The notes: a model not told the origin generated them from the letters alone. A stretch of 64,000 nucleotides of DNA from Pseudomonas fluorescens (GCF_000802965.1 NZ_JSAK01000003.1:37936-101935); one strand, 5' to 3'; numbered from the stretch's first letter, positions 54,383-64,000 are shown. Numbers and translations: made by a program.

Positions 54383-57025
54383 ATGCGCGCCAACTCGTCT
54401 GATCCACAAGACTCCGTCACAGCGACACAACCGATCAAGGCGGAGCGTCTGCGCGTGCTGGATCTCATCAGCAAATACCGCCAGCCCATCGGCCTGGCCG
54501 TCACTCTTTTGCTATTCACGATCGCATTGATTGCCTGCCGTCATTTGCTGAGCGAACTCGATCTCGATGCTCTGCACGACTCGATTCTCGAAGTGCCGAA
54601 ACCGGCACTGCTCGGCGCACTGGGCGCGACGGTGGCGGGCTTCATCATCTTGCTGGGTTACGAATGGTCCGCCAGCCGCTATGCCGGTGTGAATCTGGCG
54701 CCGCGAACCCTGGCACTGGGCGGTTTTACTGCCTTCGCGATTGGCAATGCCATCGGCCTTTCGATGTTGTCCGGCGGCTCGGTACGCTACCGCTTATATG
54801 CACGTCATGGCCTGGGGGCTGCCGAGGTCGCCCGCATGACGTTGTTCGCCAGCCTCTCGCTCGGCTGCGCCCTGCCCCCGCTCGCCGCACTGGCAACCCT
54901 GAGCAACCTGCCTGCGGCGTCTACTGCATTGGGGCTCTCAGAAACATTGCTGGGCGTGATCGCTGCCGTCGTGCTGCTGATGTTTGCGGTACTGGCCGTC
55001 GGTATCTACCGCCGTCGACTGCCGGAACAACCCTTGGTAGACAATCTGCTGGTCAAGGTCGGCCGCCGTACTCTACGCCTGCCGGGGCGTCGTCTGACTT
55101 TCCTGCAACTGGTCATTACTGCGCTGGACGTGGCCGCCGCCGCGACCGTGCTCTACTTGTTGTTGCCGGAAGCGCCACCTTTCGGCGCGTTCCTGCTGGT
55201 CTATCTGCTGGCCCTGGCAGCTGGGGTTCTCAGCCATGTGCCGGGCGGTGTCGGGGTTTTCGAAGCCATTTTGCTGGCCGCCTTCTCCGACACACTCGGT
55301 GCTGCGCCACTGGCCGCTGCCCTGCTGCTCTATCGATTGATTTACGTTGTGTTGCCATTGCTGGTGGCCTGCCTGTTGTTGCTGATCAACGAAGGCCAGC
55401 GCGTATTCCAGACACGCCAGTCGCTGCGTGCCGCATCGGGCCTGGCCGCGCCGATTCTGGCCGTACTGGTGTTCCTGTCCGGTGTGGTGCTGCTGTTCTC
55501 CGGCGCGACGCCGGAAATCGACACCCGCCTGGAACACATCGGTTTTCTGATTCCCCATCGCCTGGTTGACGCCTCGCACTTCGGTGCCAGCCTGATCGGC
55601 GTGCTTTGTCTGTTGCTCGCTCAAGGCTTGCGTCGTCGACTGTCGGCGGCGTGGATGCTGACTACCATTCTGTTGCTCGTCGGTGCCCTACTCTCCTTGC
55701 TCAAAGGCTTCGACTGGGAAGAAGCCTGCCTGATGACCCTGACTGCCAGCCTGCTCGGGGTTTTCCGCCGTTCGTTCTACCGCCCCAGCCGCCTGACCGA
55801 ACTGCCGTTCTCGCCGCTGTACCTGGTTGCCAGCCTGTGCGTGCTCGGCGCGTCGATGTGGCTGCTGTTGTTCGCCTATCAGGACGTGCCATACAGCCAT
55901 CAACTCTGGTGGCAGTTCACCCTCGACGCCGATGCCCCGCGCGGCTTGCGCTCGCTGCTCGGTGCCGCCGTGCTGCTGGTGGTGGTGTCCCTGACCTGGC
56001 TGCTGCGTACCGCACGCCCGGTGATTCATCTGCCAACGCCCGATGAACTGGAGCGTGCGAGCAAGATCCTGATGGCTTCCTCGCAACCGGATGGCGGCCT
56101 TGCCCTGACTGGTGACAAGGCGCTGCTGTTTCATCCCAACGACGAGGCGTTCCTGATGTACGCCCGCCGTGGCCGCAGTCTGGTGGCGCTGTATGACCCG
56201 ATCGGGCCGGGCCAGCAACGGGCGGAAATGATCTGGCAGTTCCGCGACCTCTGCGACATCCACCACGCCCGCCCCGTGTTCTATCAAGTGCGCGCGGAGA
56301 ATCTGCCGTACTACATGGACATCGGTCTGACCGCGATCAAGCTCGGTGAAGAAGCCCGGGTCGATCTCAAGCGCTTTGATCTCGAAGCCAAGGGCAAAGA
56401 GATGAAGGACCTGCGCTACACCTGGAACCGTGGCACCCGCGATGGCCTGTCGCTGGAGATCCATGAACCGGGCCAGGCGCCGATGGATGAGCTCAAGGTG
56501 ATTTCCGATGCCTGGCTGACCGGCAAGAACGTGCGCGAGAAAGGCTTCTCCCTCGGCCGGTTCAGTGATGATTACCTCAAGCACTTCCGCATTGCGGTGA
56601 TCCGTTTCGAAGGACGCCCGGTGGCGTTCGCCAACCTGCTCGAGACCTACAGCCATGACCTGGCCAGCCTCGACCTGATGCGCGCGCACCCCGAAGCCCC
56701 CAAGCTGACCATGGAGTTCATGATGGTCGGCCTGATCCAACATTATAAGAGTCACGGATACGCGCGCTTCAGCCTGGGCATGGTGCCGTTGTCGGGGTTG
56801 CAACCCCGTCGCGGCGCACCGCTGACCCAGCGTCTGGGCTCGATGGTTTTCCGCCGTGGTGAGCAGCTCTACAACTTCCAAGGCTTGCGCCGCTTCAAAG
56901 ACAAATTCCAGCCTGACTGGGAACCCCGTTATATGGCCGTGCCCGCCGGACTCGATCCGCTGGTTGCCCTGGCCGATACTGCTGCCCTGATCGCGGGCGG
57001 CTTGACTGGATTGGTGAAACGCTGA
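54383..57025 (+). CDS. mprF: Aminoacyl-phosphatidylglycerol synthase/flippase MprF
   Basis: This 880-residue membrane protein has an N-terminal flippase of about 14 hydrophobic segments (residues about 35-520) and a C-terminal cytoplasmic GNAT-like synthase domain (DUF2156, about 555-865). It transfers an amino acid (alanine in P. aeruginosa, lysine in others) from aminoacyl-tRNA to phosphatidylglycerol, which lowers membrane charge and protects from cationic peptides. The ATG at 54383 has an AGAGGTGA ribosome site. The next gene (virJ-like) overlaps by one base, as in P. aeruginosa PA0920-PA0919. Which amino acid is used cannot be read from the sequence. Confidence 0.93.
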   Translation: MRANSSDPQDSVTATQPIKAERLRVLDLISKYRQPIGLAVTLLLFTIALIACRHLLSELDLDALHDSILEVPKPALLGALGATVAGFIILLGYEWSASRYAGVNLAPRTLALGGFTAFAIGNAIGLSMLSGGSVRYRLYARHGLGAAEVARMTLFASLSLGCALPPLAALATLSNLPAASTALGLSETLLGVIAAVVLLMFAVLAVGIYRRRLPEQPLVDNLLVKVGRRTLRLPGRRLTFLQLVITALDVAAAATVLYLLLPEAPPFGAFLLVYLLALAAGVLSHVPGGVGVFEAILLAAFSDTLGAAPLAAALLLYRLIYVVLPLLVACLLLLINEGQRVFQTRQSLRAASGLAAPILAVLVFLSGVVLLFSGATPEIDTRLEHIGFLIPHRLVDASHFGASLIGVLCLLLAQGLRRRLSAAWMLTTILLLVGALLSLLKGFDWEEACLMTLTASLLGVFRRSFYRPSRLTELPFSPLYLVASLCVLGASMWLLLFAYQDVPYSHQLWWQFTLDADAPRGLRSLLGAAVLLVVVSLTWLLRTARPVIHLPTPDELERASKILMASSQPDGGLALTGDKALLFHPNDEAFLMYARRGRSLVALYDPIGPGQQRAEMIWQFRDLCDIHHARPVFYQVRAENLPYYMDIGLTAIKLGEEARVDLKRFDLEAKGKEMKDLRYTWNRGTRDGLSLEIHEPGQAPMDELKVISDAWLTGKNVREKGFSLGRFSDDYLKHFRIAVIRFEGRPVAFANLLETYSHDLASLDLMRAHPEAPKLTMEFMMVGLIQHYKSHGYARFSLGMVPLSGLQPRRGAPLTQRLGSMVFRRGEQLYNFQGLRRFKDKFQPDWEPRYMAVPAGLDPLVALADTAALIAGGLTGLVKR

Positions 57026-58320
57026 TGATTCAACGCTCCTTGCGGTATGTACTGGGCACGCTGGTCGTGCTGGCTCTGATTGTCGGTGGCGGCTACTGGT
57101 ACCTGAAACGCCCGGCACCGGAACCGACCCTCGAACAACTGACCCCGGCCGATGGCGCCGCGATGACCCGCGTCATCCCCGGCACCACGCCGAAGGCTCA
57201 GGTGTTGGTGGCGGTCAATGAAGAACAGAAGCTTAGCGACAAACAACTGATGACCCTGAGCCGCAGCGGCTCGGCGCAGATTGTCCAGGTGATCCTGCCC
57301 AAGGACTGCCTGTTGCAAAGCCGCGCCCTGCAATCGGGCTTGCGCGAGCTGAAAGGCCCGGCGACCCTGGTCAGCGGCATCGGCCCGGGCGCGGTACTGG
57401 CGTGGCGCTGGTTGTCCGAGCAGAAAGACGACAAGGCCCAAGCCGTTTCGGTGGACCTGGCCCTGGAAAAACCCGGTTGCACGCACCTGCTGCCGAAAAG
57501 CGCGGCCCACGGTCACTGGCTGGTGGCCTGGAACGACAATCCGGACGACACCAGCGCCGGTTTCGTACGCGACCAACCCAACGCCGAAACCAGCATCAGC
57601 GACTACGACATCAACCTGCCGCAAGTGCTGAACAACGAACTGCGCAAGATTCTCGTCGGTGGCGACAAAGCCGCGGGCGGCCTGCAGATTCCAGTGGTCG
57701 AAGTGCCGGCCGGCCAGGCCAAGGACACCGTCACTCTGTTCCTCTCCGGCGATGGTGGCTGGCGCGACCTCGACCGCGACGTGGCGGGCGAGATGGCCAA
57801 GATCGGCTATCCGGTGGTCGGCATCGACACCCTGCGCTACTACTGGCAGCACAAGAGCCCTGAGCAAAGCGCTCTGGACCTGGCTGAACTGATGCAGCAC
57901 TACCGGCAGAAATGGGGCACCAAGCGCTTCATCCTCACCGGTTACTCGTTCGGTGCCGACGTCCTGCCGGCGATCTACAACCGCCTGGCCGAATCGGAAC
58001 AGAATCGCGTCGATGCAATCATCCTGCTGGCCTTCGCCCGCACCGGCAGCTTCGAAATCGAAGTAGAAGGCTGGCTCGGCAACGCCGGCAAAGAAGCCGC
58101 CACCGGCCCGGAAATGGCCAAGCTGCCCGCCGCTAAAGTGGTGTGCATCTACGGTGAAGAAGAAGTCGATGAAAGCGGCTGTACCGACAAGAGCGCCGTG
58201 GGCGAAGTTATCAAGTTGCCCGGCGGCCACCACTTCGACGAGAACTACCCGAAACTGGCCCAGCGGCTGGTGGATGTGATCGAGAAGCGTCAAGCCAAGG
58301 AAACTGAAGCTCAGGAATGA
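57025..58320 (+). CDS. VirJ/AcvB-like protein, probable aminoacyl-PG hydrolase
   Basis: This 431-residue protein has one N-terminal membrane segment or uncleaved signal (residues about 8-27) and a VirJ/AcvB alpha/beta hydrolase domain. It contains LFLSGDGGWRDLDR (about residues 236-249), the nucleophile motif GYSFG (Ser308), and a late GGHHFDEN His region. The P. aeruginosa homologue PA0919 hydrolyses alanyl-phosphatidylglycerol in the periplasm. Its start overlaps the mprF stop codon by one base (TGATG), so synthesis and hydrolysis are co-expressed. A terminator follows. Confidence 0.88.
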   Translation: MIQRSLRYVLGTLVVLALIVGGGYWYLKRPAPEPTLEQLTPADGAAMTRVIPGTTPKAQVLVAVNEEQKLSDKQLMTLSRSGSAQIVQVILPKDCLLQSRALQSGLRELKGPATLVSGIGPGAVLAWRWLSEQKDDKAQAVSVDLALEKPGCTHLLPKSAAHGHWLVAWNDNPDDTSAGFVRDQPNAETSISDYDINLPQVLNNELRKILVGGDKAAGGLQIPVVEVPAGQAKDTVTLFLSGDGGWRDLDRDVAGEMAKIGYPVVGIDTLRYYWQHKSPEQSALDLAELMQHYRQKWGTKRFILTGYSFGADVLPAIYNRLAESEQNRVDAIILLAFARTGSFEIEVEGWLGNAGKEAATGPEMAKLPAAKVVCIYGEEEVDESGCTDKSAVGEVIKLPGGHHFDENYPKLAQRLVDVIEKRQAKETEAQE

Positions 58321-58336
58321 TCTGAGCAGCGCCTGC

Positions 58337-58373
58337 AAAAAGCCCCCGAGCCGTTAGGCTGCGGGGGCTTTTT
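58337..58373 (+). terminator. Rho-independent terminator of mprF-virJ
   Basis: AAAAAGCCCCCG and CGGGGGCTTTTT form a 12-base stem around a 13-base loop. The symmetric A and T runs could make it act for the convergent kup gene as well. Confidence 0.9.
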
Positions 58374-58385
58374 GATGTGGGTGAC

Positions 58386-60287
58386 TTACATCTCCACCTG
58401 CGTCCCCAACTCAATCACCCGGTTCAGCGGCAGATTGAAGAAGCGCAGGTTGCCGTTGGCGTTCTGCAACATGAAGGCGAACAGCGCCTCGCGCCAGCGG
58501 GACATGCCTTCGAGTTTGGAGGCGATGACCGTTTCGCGGCTGAGGAAGTACGTGGTGCGCATCGGGCTGAAATCCAGCTCATCGAGATGGCACAGCTTCA
58601 GCGCCTGCGGTACGTCCGGTTCGTCGGTGAAGCCGAAATGCAGGATCACCCGGAAGAACCCTTCGCCGTAGGAATCGACCTCGAAGCGCCGGCTCGGCGG
58701 CACACGCGGGATGTCTTCGTACACCACTGTCAGCAACACCACTTGTTCGTGCAGCACCTGGTTATGCAACAGGTTGTGCAACAGTGCATGTGGCACGGCG
58801 TCCGGGCGGGCAGTGAGGAACACGGCCGTACCCTGCACGCGATGCGGCGGCTGGACAGCGATACTGCTGATGAAAATCTCCAGCGGCAGTCCGCCTTCGT
58901 CGATGCGGTCGACCAGCAGTTGCTTGCCGCGCTTCCAGGTGGTCATCAGTACGAACAGCGCGAGCCCGGCAATGACCGGAAACGCACCACCCTGAATGAT
59001 TTTCGGCACGTTGGCAGCGAAGTACAGACCGTCTACCAAGAGGAAACCGATCAACAGCGGCGCCGCGAGGAGCGGAGGCCATTTCCACAGCAGCAATATC
59101 ACCGCCGACACCAGGATGGTGGTCATCAGCATGGTCCCGGTCACGGCCACACCGTAGGCCGACGCCAGCGCACCCGAGGATTCGAAACCCAGCACCAGCA
59201 GAATCACGCCAACCATAAGCGCCCAGTTCACCGCGCCGATGTAGATCTGGCCCTGCTCAGCGCTGGACGTGTGTCGGATGTGCATGCGCGGAATGTAACC
59301 AAGCTGGATCGCCTGACGAGTCAGGGAGAACGCGCCGGAGATCACCGCTTGCGAGGCAATGACCGTGGCCAGGGTCGACAGACCAACCAGCGGAATCAAC
59401 GCCCAGCTCGGCGCCAGCAAATAGAACGGGTTACGCGCAGCTTCCGGATCACCGAGCAGCAGCGCGCCTTGGCCGAAGTAGTTCAGCACCAGCGCTGGCA
59501 GCACGAGGATGAACCACGCACGGGCAATCGGCTTGCGGCCGAAGTGACCCATGTCGGCGTACAGCGCTTCGGCACCGGTCAACGCCAGCACCACCGCGCC
59601 AAGGATCGCCACGCCCATGCCAGGGTGCACGATGAAGAAGCGCACGCCCCACACTGGGTTCATCGCTTGCAACACTTCCGGGTGCTGCAGGATGCCGTAG
59701 ACACCCAGCGCCCCGAGCACCACAAACCAGGTGACCATGATCGGCCCGAACAGAATGCCGATGCGCGCGGTGCCGTGACTTTGAATCAGGAACAGCGCCA
59801 CCAGCACCACCAGCGACAGCGGCACGACCCAATGGTCGATGCCGTCGAATGCCAGCCCCAGGCCTTCAATCGCCGAGAGCACGGAAATCGCCGGTGTGAT
59901 CATGCTGTCGCCATAGAACAGCGCTGCACCGATCAACCCGCAGACCACCAGCAACGAGCGCAATTTCGCGTGCCCCGCCGCCGCCCGCCGCGCCAGCGCG
60001 GTCAAGGCCATGATCCCGCCCTCGCCCTGGTTGTCGGCGCGCAGGACAAACATCATGTACTTGATCGACACGACCCAGATCAGCGACCAGAAGATCAGCG
60101 CCAGAATCCCCAACACGCCGTCATGGTTGACCGGCACACCATAGCCGCCGGAAAACACTTCTTTGAGGGTGTACAGCGGGCTCGTGCCGATATCGCCGTA
60201 AACCACCCCGACCGCCGCGACCAGCATGCCGATCGGCTTCGCTGCCGAATGCTCGGCACCTGCAGCCTGACTACTTGCGTGACCCAT
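58386..60287 (-). CDS. kup: Low-affinity K+ uptake protein Kup
   Basis: This 633-residue membrane protein has 12 hydrophobic segments (residues about 18-430) and a hydrophilic C-terminal domain of about 200 residues. The N-terminal [19 protein letters not shown] (about residues 27-45), [17 protein letters not shown] and [20 protein letters not shown] are strong Kup/HAK/KUP signatures. It takes up potassium with protons. The ATG at 60287 is followed by a short hydrophilic stretch before the first membrane segment. Length is normal. It is divergent from rimO. Confidence 0.95.
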   Translation of the reverse strand: MGHASSQAAGAEHSAAKPIGMLVAAVGVVYGDIGTSPLYTLKEVFSGGYGVPVNHDGVLGILALIFWSLIWVVSIKYMMFVLRADNQGEGGIMALTALARRAAAGHAKLRSLLVVCGLIGAALFYGDSMITPAISVLSAIEGLGLAFDGIDHWVVPLSLVVLVALFLIQSHGTARIGILFGPIMVTWFVVLGALGVYGILQHPEVLQAMNPVWGVRFFIVHPGMGVAILGAVVLALTGAEALYADMGHFGRKPIARAWFILVLPALVLNYFGQGALLLGDPEAARNPFYLLAPSWALIPLVGLSTLATVIASQAVISGAFSLTRQAIQLGYIPRMHIRHTSSAEQGQIYIGAVNWALMVGVILLVLGFESSGALASAYGVAVTGTMLMTTILVSAVILLLWKWPPLLAAPLLIGFLLVDGLYFAANVPKIIQGGAFPVIAGLALFVLMTTWKRGKQLLVDRIDEGGLPLEIFISSIAVQPPHRVQGTAVFLTARPDAVPHALLHNLLHNQVLHEQVVLLTVVYEDIPRVPPSRRFEVDSYGEGFFRVILHFGFTDEPDVPQALKLCHLDELDFSPMRTTYFLSRETVIASKLEGMSRWREALFAFMLQNANGNLRFFNLPLNRVIELGTQVEM

Positions 60288-60578
60288 CCACCACTCCTAC
60301 TACCCAGACCCGGGCTTCTTTTGAAGAAGCACTATGCTTTGTCGTGCAGCATGCGCTGTTTTACTTCACGTTACAGACGTTTTGTTGACAGTAAAAAATC
60401 GGTAAAGCCCAACGGCGCGAAGCATAGCGCAGCACTCGTCGTATTTCCCTGCATAAAGCTGGTCAAGTGCGTCCGCCATCGCTAGAATTGCGCACTTTTT
60501 GATCAGAGGCGCGATAAAGCGTCCGTCTGTCGCCTTGCCGATCATGGCTGGAGGCGTCACAAAATACCGAGGTTAGAC

Positions 60579-61916
60579 ATGTCCACCACTCCTGCGCCGG
60601 CCAATCCAAAGGTTGGCTTCGTATCCCTGGGTTGCCCGAAAGCACTGGTCGACTCCGAGCGCATCCTTACCCAGCTGCGCATGGAAGGCTATGACGTTGT
60701 GTCCACCTATCAGGACGCCGATGTCGTGGTGGTCAACACCTGCGGTTTCATCGATTCGGCCAAGGCAGAATCCCTGGAAGTGATCGGCGAAGCCATCAAG
60801 GAAAACGGCAAGGTCATCGTGACCGGCTGCATGGGCGTCGAAGAAGGCAACATCCGCAACGTGCACCCGAGCGTGCTGGCCGTGACCGGTCCGCAGCAGT
60901 ACGAGCAAGTGGTCAACGCCGTGCACGAAGTCGTGCCGCCGCGTCAGGACCACAACCCGCTGATCGACCTGGTGCCGCCACAAGGGATCAAACTGACCCC
61001 GCGCCACTACGCCTATCTGAAGATTTCCGAAGGCTGCAACCACAGCTGCAGCTTCTGCATCATCCCGTCGATGCGCGGCAAACTGGTCAGCCGTCCGGTA
61101 GGCGACGTGCTCGACGAAGCTCAGCGCCTGGTCAAGTCCGGCGTCAAAGAACTGCTGGTGATCTCTCAAGACACCAGCGCCTACGGCGTTGACGTGAAAT
61201 ACCGCACCGGTTTCTGGAACGGCGCGCCGGTGAAAACCCGCATGACCGAACTCTGCGAAGCCCTCAGCACCCTCGGTGTCTGGGTTCGCCTGCACTACGT
61301 TTACCCGTACCCGCACGTTGACGAGCTGATCCCGTTGATGGCCGCCGGCAAAATCCTGCCGTACCTGGACATCCCGTTCCAGCACGCCAGCCCGAAAGTA
61401 TTGAAGTCGATGAAACGCCCGGCGTTCGAAGACAAGACCCTGGCGCGCATCAAGAACTGGCGCGAGATCTGCCCGGACCTGATCATCCGTTCGACCTTCA
61501 TCGTCGGCTTCCCGGGCGAAACCGAAGAAGACTTCCAATACCTGCTGAACTGGCTGACCGAAGCCCAGCTCGACCGCGTCGGCTGCTTCCAGTACTCGCC
61601 GGTTGAAGGCGCTCCGGCCAATGACCTGGATCTGGAAGTGGTACCGGACGACGTCAAGCAGGACCGTTGGGATCGCTTCATGGCGCACCAGCAAGCGATC
61701 AGCTCGGCGCGCCTGCAAATGCGCATCGGCCGTGAAATCGAAGTGCTGGTCGATGAAGTCGACGAGCAAGGCGCGGTCGGCCGCTGCTTCTTCGATGCCC
61801 CGGAAATCGACGGCAACGTGTTCATCGACAACGGCAGTAACCTCAAGCCGGGCGATAAAGTCTGGTGCAAAGTGACCGACGCCGACGAATACGACCTGTG
61901 GGCTGAACAGATCTAA
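60579..61916 (+). CDS. rimO: Ribosomal protein S12 methylthiotransferase RimO
   Basis: This 445-residue radical SAM enzyme adds a methylthio group to Asp89 of ribosomal protein S12. The N-terminal UPF0004 domain holds cluster cysteines (C19 in [12 protein letters not shown] and C55 in VNTCGFID), the radical SAM cluster motif CNHSCSFC is at residues 153-160, and the C-terminal TRAM domain ends near 445. The ATG has a GAGG ribosome site upstream. Length and motifs are complete. A terminator follows. Confidence 0.96.
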   Translation: MSTTPAPANPKVGFVSLGCPKALVDSERILTQLRMEGYDVVSTYQDADVVVVNTCGFIDSAKAESLEVIGEAIKENGKVIVTGCMGVEEGNIRNVHPSVLAVTGPQQYEQVVNAVHEVVPPRQDHNPLIDLVPPQGIKLTPRHYAYLKISEGCNHSCSFCIIPSMRGKLVSRPVGDVLDEAQRLVKSGVKELLVISQDTSAYGVDVKYRTGFWNGAPVKTRMTELCEALSTLGVWVRLHYVYPYPHVDELIPLMAAGKILPYLDIPFQHASPKVLKSMKRPAFEDKTLARIKNWREICPDLIIRSTFIVGFPGETEEDFQYLLNWLTEAQLDRVGCFQYSPVEGAPANDLDLEVVPDDVKQDRWDRFMAHQQAISSARLQMRIGREIEVLVDEVDEQGAVGRCFFDAPEIDGNVFIDNGSNLKPGDKVWCKVTDADEYDLWAEQI

Positions 61917-61931
61917 ACGCAAAAAATACGC

Positions 61932-61970
61932 AAAGCCCCGCTCTCTTGACGAGATGCGGGGCTTTTTTAC
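61932..61970 (+). terminator. Rho-independent terminator of rimO
   Basis: AAAGCCCCGC and GCGGGGCTTT form the stem, with an inner TCTC/GAGA pairing, followed by seven T's. It starts 15 bases after the rimO stop codon. Confidence 0.92.
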
Positions 61971-62039
61971 GGCTATCGTTTTGTGAGGAACGGATTCTCA
62001 CCTTCACAGCCGGTTGTAAAAAATAAGGAGCAGGCGGGC

Positions 62040-62513
62040 ATGCGCCAACATTCGGTCATCCACACACCGAAACAAAGCGACTACGAAGAATTGACACAGG
62101 TCTGGGAGGCCTCGGTTCGCGCGACCCATGACTTTCTGCCAGAGAGCTACATTGAATTGTTGAAGAACCTGGTGCTGACCCGCTACCTCGACGCGGTGAT
62201 GCTGATTTGCACCAAGGACGCCAGCCAGCGCATTACCGGGTTCGCCGGAGTCGCGGCGGGCAAGATCGAAATGCTCTTTATCGACCCGAAACATCGCGGT
62301 CAGGGGCTGGGCAAGAAATTGCTGCGCTATGCCCTGGAAAACCTCAACGCCGATGAACTGGACGTTAACGAACAGAACCCGCAAGCGTTGGGGTTTTACT
62401 TCAAGCAAGGGTTTGAGGTGATCGGCCGCTCGGAGGTGGATGGCATGGGGCAACCGTATCCGTTGCTGCATATGCGGATGCGCCAAAATCACAAACTTTC
62501 ACAGCACGGCTGA
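62040..62513 (+). CDS. GNAT acetyltransferase, YjaB-like
   Basis: This 157-residue protein is a GNAT-fold acetyltransferase. The acetyl-CoA binding motif is HRGQGLGKKLL (about residues 85-95) and a conserved VNEQNPQALGFYFKQGFEVIGRSEVD region lies near 110-135; this closely resembles E. coli YjaB. The ATG at 62040 has an AAGGAG ribosome site nine bases upstream; an earlier in-frame ATG lacks one. The substrate is unknown. A REP pair follows. Confidence 0.88.
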   Translation: MRQHSVIHTPKQSDYEELTQVWEASVRATHDFLPESYIELLKNLVLTRYLDAVMLICTKDASQRITGFAGVAAGKIEMLFIDPKHRGQGLGKKLLRYALENLNADELDVNEQNPQALGFYFKQGFEVIGRSEVDGMGQPYPLLHMRMRQNHKLSQHG

Positions 62514-62527
62514 CCTGACACTGAACC

Positions 62528-62619
62528 CTGTGGGAGCTGGCTTGCCAGCGATGCAGACGCTGCGGTCAATCCTGATGCGCCAAGGTGATGCAATCGCTGG
62601 CGAGCCAGCTCCCACAGGA
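62528..62619. repeat. REP palindrome pair, GGGAGCTGGCTTGCCAGCGA type
   Basis: CCTGTGGGAGCTGGCTTGCC and its inverted copy are about 45 bases apart. This is a clearer copy of the unit found at 1306-1397. Confidence 0.9.
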
Positions 62620-62702
62620 AATGCAACGGCATTGAAATGGAGCCGGGATTAACCGGCGCCCAGCAGGTACAATGCCCACCCCTTTTTTGTTACGGCCCTG
62701 AC

Positions 62703-63413
62703 ATGACTGACCCGATTCGTCTCTCCAAACGCCTCATCGAACTCGTCGGCTGTTCCCGTCGGGAGGCTGAGCTGTTCATTGAGGGCGGCTGGGTCACCGT
62801 CGACGGCGAAGTCATCGACGAGCCGCAGTTCAAGGTCGGCACGCAAAAAGTCGAGCTGGACCCAGAGGCCAAGGCCACGGCGCCGGAGCCGGTGACCATC
62901 CTGTTCAACGTGCCCGCCGGCATGGACGCGGACACCGCCATGGCGACCATCAGCGCCGAGACCCTGAGCGAAGAACATCGCTACGGCAAACGTCCGCTCA
63001 AGGGCCACTTCCAGCGTCTCACCGCGAGCACTGACCTGCAGGCCAACGCCAGCGGCCTGCTGGTGTTCACCCAGGACTGGAAGATCCTGCGCAAGCTCAC
63101 GGCCGACTCCAACAAGATCGAGCAGGAATACGTGGTCGAGGTCGAAGGCGACATGGTCGAACATGGCCTCAATCGCTTGCAGCACGGCCTGACCTACAAG
63201 GGCAAGGAACTACCAGCGGTCAAGGCCAGTTGGCAGAACGAAAACCGCCTGCGCTTCGCCATGAAAAATCCGCAACCGGGCGTAATCGCTCTGTTCTGCC
63301 AGGCCGTCGGCCTGAAGGTCGTGGGTATCCGTCGCATTCGCATCGGCGGCGTGTCCATCGGCAAAGTGCCCGTGGGGCAATGGCGCTACCTGTCCGGCAA
63401 AGAGAAGTTCTAA
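62703..63413 (+). CDS. RsuA/RluB-like pseudouridine synthase fold protein without the catalytic Asp
   Basis: This 236-residue protein has an N-terminal S4 RNA-binding domain (IRLSKRLIELVGCSRREAELFIEGG, about residues 4-28) and a pseudouridine-synthase fold. In RsuA/RluB enzymes the motif is G-R-L-D-x-x-x-x-GLL with a catalytic Asp; here the same place reads D111-L-Q113-A-N-A-S-GLLVFT, so Gln113 replaces the Asp. D111 is displaced by two positions. The later RRIRIGGV segment matches family members. I place the start at ATG 62703, where the S4 domain begins. It may bind rRNA without modifying it. Confidence 0.85.
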   Translation: MTDPIRLSKRLIELVGCSRREAELFIEGGWVTVDGEVIDEPQFKVGTQKVELDPEAKATAPEPVTILFNVPAGMDADTAMATISAETLSEEHRYGKRPLKGHFQRLTASTDLQANASGLLVFTQDWKILRKLTADSNKIEQEYVVEVEGDMVEHGLNRLQHGLTYKGKELPAVKASWQNENRLRFAMKNPQPGVIALFCQAVGLKVVGIRRIRIGGVSIGKVPVGQWRYLSGKEKF

Positions 63414-63490
63414 GACTTCCGACGCCGCCACACATTTTGGTGCCGCAGGTTTTATGCGGCGCCCACTGCTGAATATCAGGATTGCACACC

Positions 63491-63961
63491 ATGATTCACA
63501 ACGACGTACTGCGCAGCGTGCGCTACATGCTCGACATCAGCGATAAGAAAGTCATCGATATCATCAAGCTCGGCGGCATGGACGTCACCCTGCCAGACCT
63601 GCTGACCTACCTCGACAAAAAAGAAGAAGACGAAGAAGGCTTCGTGCGCTGCCCGGACGAAGTCATGGCGCACTTCCTCGATGGCCTGGTGATCTTCAAG
63701 CGCGGCAAGGACGAAAGCCGTCCACCGCAGCCGATCGAAGTGCCGGTGACCAATAACATCATCCTGAAAAAACTGCGCGTGGCCTTCGAACTGAAGGAAG
63801 ACGACATGCACGCCATCCTCAAGGCTGCCGAGTTCCCGGTGTCCAAGCCAGAGCTGAGCGCGCTGTTCCGCAAGTTCGGCCACACCAACTACCGCCCATG
63901 TGGCGATCAGCTGCTGCGCAACTTCCTCAAGGGCCTGACCCTGCGCGTACGCCCGCAATAA
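63491..63961 (+). CDS. yehS: DUF1456 family protein (YehS-like)
   Basis: This 156-residue soluble protein contains two copies of a DUF1456 unit: NDVLRSVRYMLDISDKKVIDI (residues about 3-24) with LDKKEEDEEGFVRCPDEVMAHFLDGL, and NNIILKKLRVAFELKEDDM with YRPCGDQLLRNFLKGL near the end. This matches E. coli YehS. The ATG at 63491 was chosen over an upstream TTG because it gives the family's usual start. Function unknown. A REP follows. Confidence 0.9.
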   Translation: MIHNDVLRSVRYMLDISDKKVIDIIKLGGMDVTLPDLLTYLDKKEEDEEGFVRCPDEVMAHFLDGLVIFKRGKDESRPPQPIEVPVTNNIILKKLRVAFELKEDDMHAILKAAEFPVSKPELSALFRKFGHTNYRPCGDQLLRNFLKGLTLRVRPQ

Positions 63962-63973
63962 GCGCTCAACTCC

Positions 63974-64000
63974 TTGTACGAGCCGGCTTGCTGGCGATGG
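63974..64000. repeat. REP unit cut by the window edge
   Basis: TTGTACGAGCCGGCTTGCTG begins a unit of the same type as at 7329-7418 and runs off the right edge. Confidence 0.8.

Noticed and set aside
54172..54402. 76-codon open frame upstream of mprF
   Set aside because: No ribosome site, Arg/Cys-rich composition and overlap with the mprF start make it unlikely to be a gene.
58377..60485. 702-codon forward open frame opposite kup
   Set aside because: The frame is the antisense of the Kup gene; it is rich in Gln, His and Arg as expected from reverse reading of a high-GC membrane gene and has no ribosome site or domain.

Overview
The window is a typical stretch of high-GC Pseudomonas chromosome, most likely from the P. 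fluorescens group. The evidence is gene content and order (braCDEFG, aotJQMOP, quiP, mprF with a virJ-like partner, duplicated initiator tRNA), dense coding on both strands, and many short REP palindromes of the kind seen between genes in this group. There is no prophage, transposase, CRISPR array or rRNA operon.

Layout. 1-7.3 kb: the 3' part of an unrecognised large gene, a DUF2288 gene, and the complete branched-chain amino acid ABC transporter operon braC-braD-braE-braF-braG. 7.4-14.3 kb: a LysR regulator divergent from an atypical short-chain dehydrogenase, a lipoprotein, an FAD-dependent dehydrogenase, a fold-type II PLP enzyme and the Na+/H+ antiporter NhaA. 14.3-15.9 kb: a short colicin E3-like (rRNase) pyocin and a small acidic gene that is probably its immunity protein. 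15.9-30.8 kb: envelope and housekeeping genes (glycine-zipper lipoprotein, pdxH, three OmpA-domain lipoproteins, a family VIII-type serine hydrolase, an exported glycoside hydrolase-like protein, dinG, CopD-like, a secreted collagen-like protein, YchJ and a second SEC-C protein, a WHy-domain lipoprotein, an isochorismatase-like protein). 30.9-33.4 kb: a quiP-type Ntn-hydrolase (AHL acylase family).

33.5-44.7 kb: the four genes of the bacterial ligase-associated repair cluster (MBL-fold exonuclease, ATP-dependent ligase, Lhr-Core helicase, PdeM phosphoesterase), split in the middle by a REP-flanked block of about 5 kb that carries aotJQMOP without argR and one unknown gene. 44.7-53.5 kb: dcd, cspA, a DUF481 outer-membrane protein, an alkyltransferase-like gene, ampG, proS, a lipoprotein and dinB. 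53.7-54.2 kb: two tandem, almost identical transcription units for initiator tRNA-fMet. 54.4-64 kb: mprF and virJ-like (aminoacyl-phosphatidylglycerol synthesis and its partner), kup, rimO, a YjaB-like acetyltransferase, a pseudouridine-synthase-like protein that lacks the usual catalytic Asp, and yehS-like DUF1456.

Several proteins keep a fold but lack a textbook catalytic residue (SDR, isochorismatase-like, RsuA-like, Atl). The strongest candidates for new biology are the short E3-type toxin with its unplaced immunity gene and the interrupted repair cluster. All assignments come from reading the sequence and remembered family features; no database search was run.
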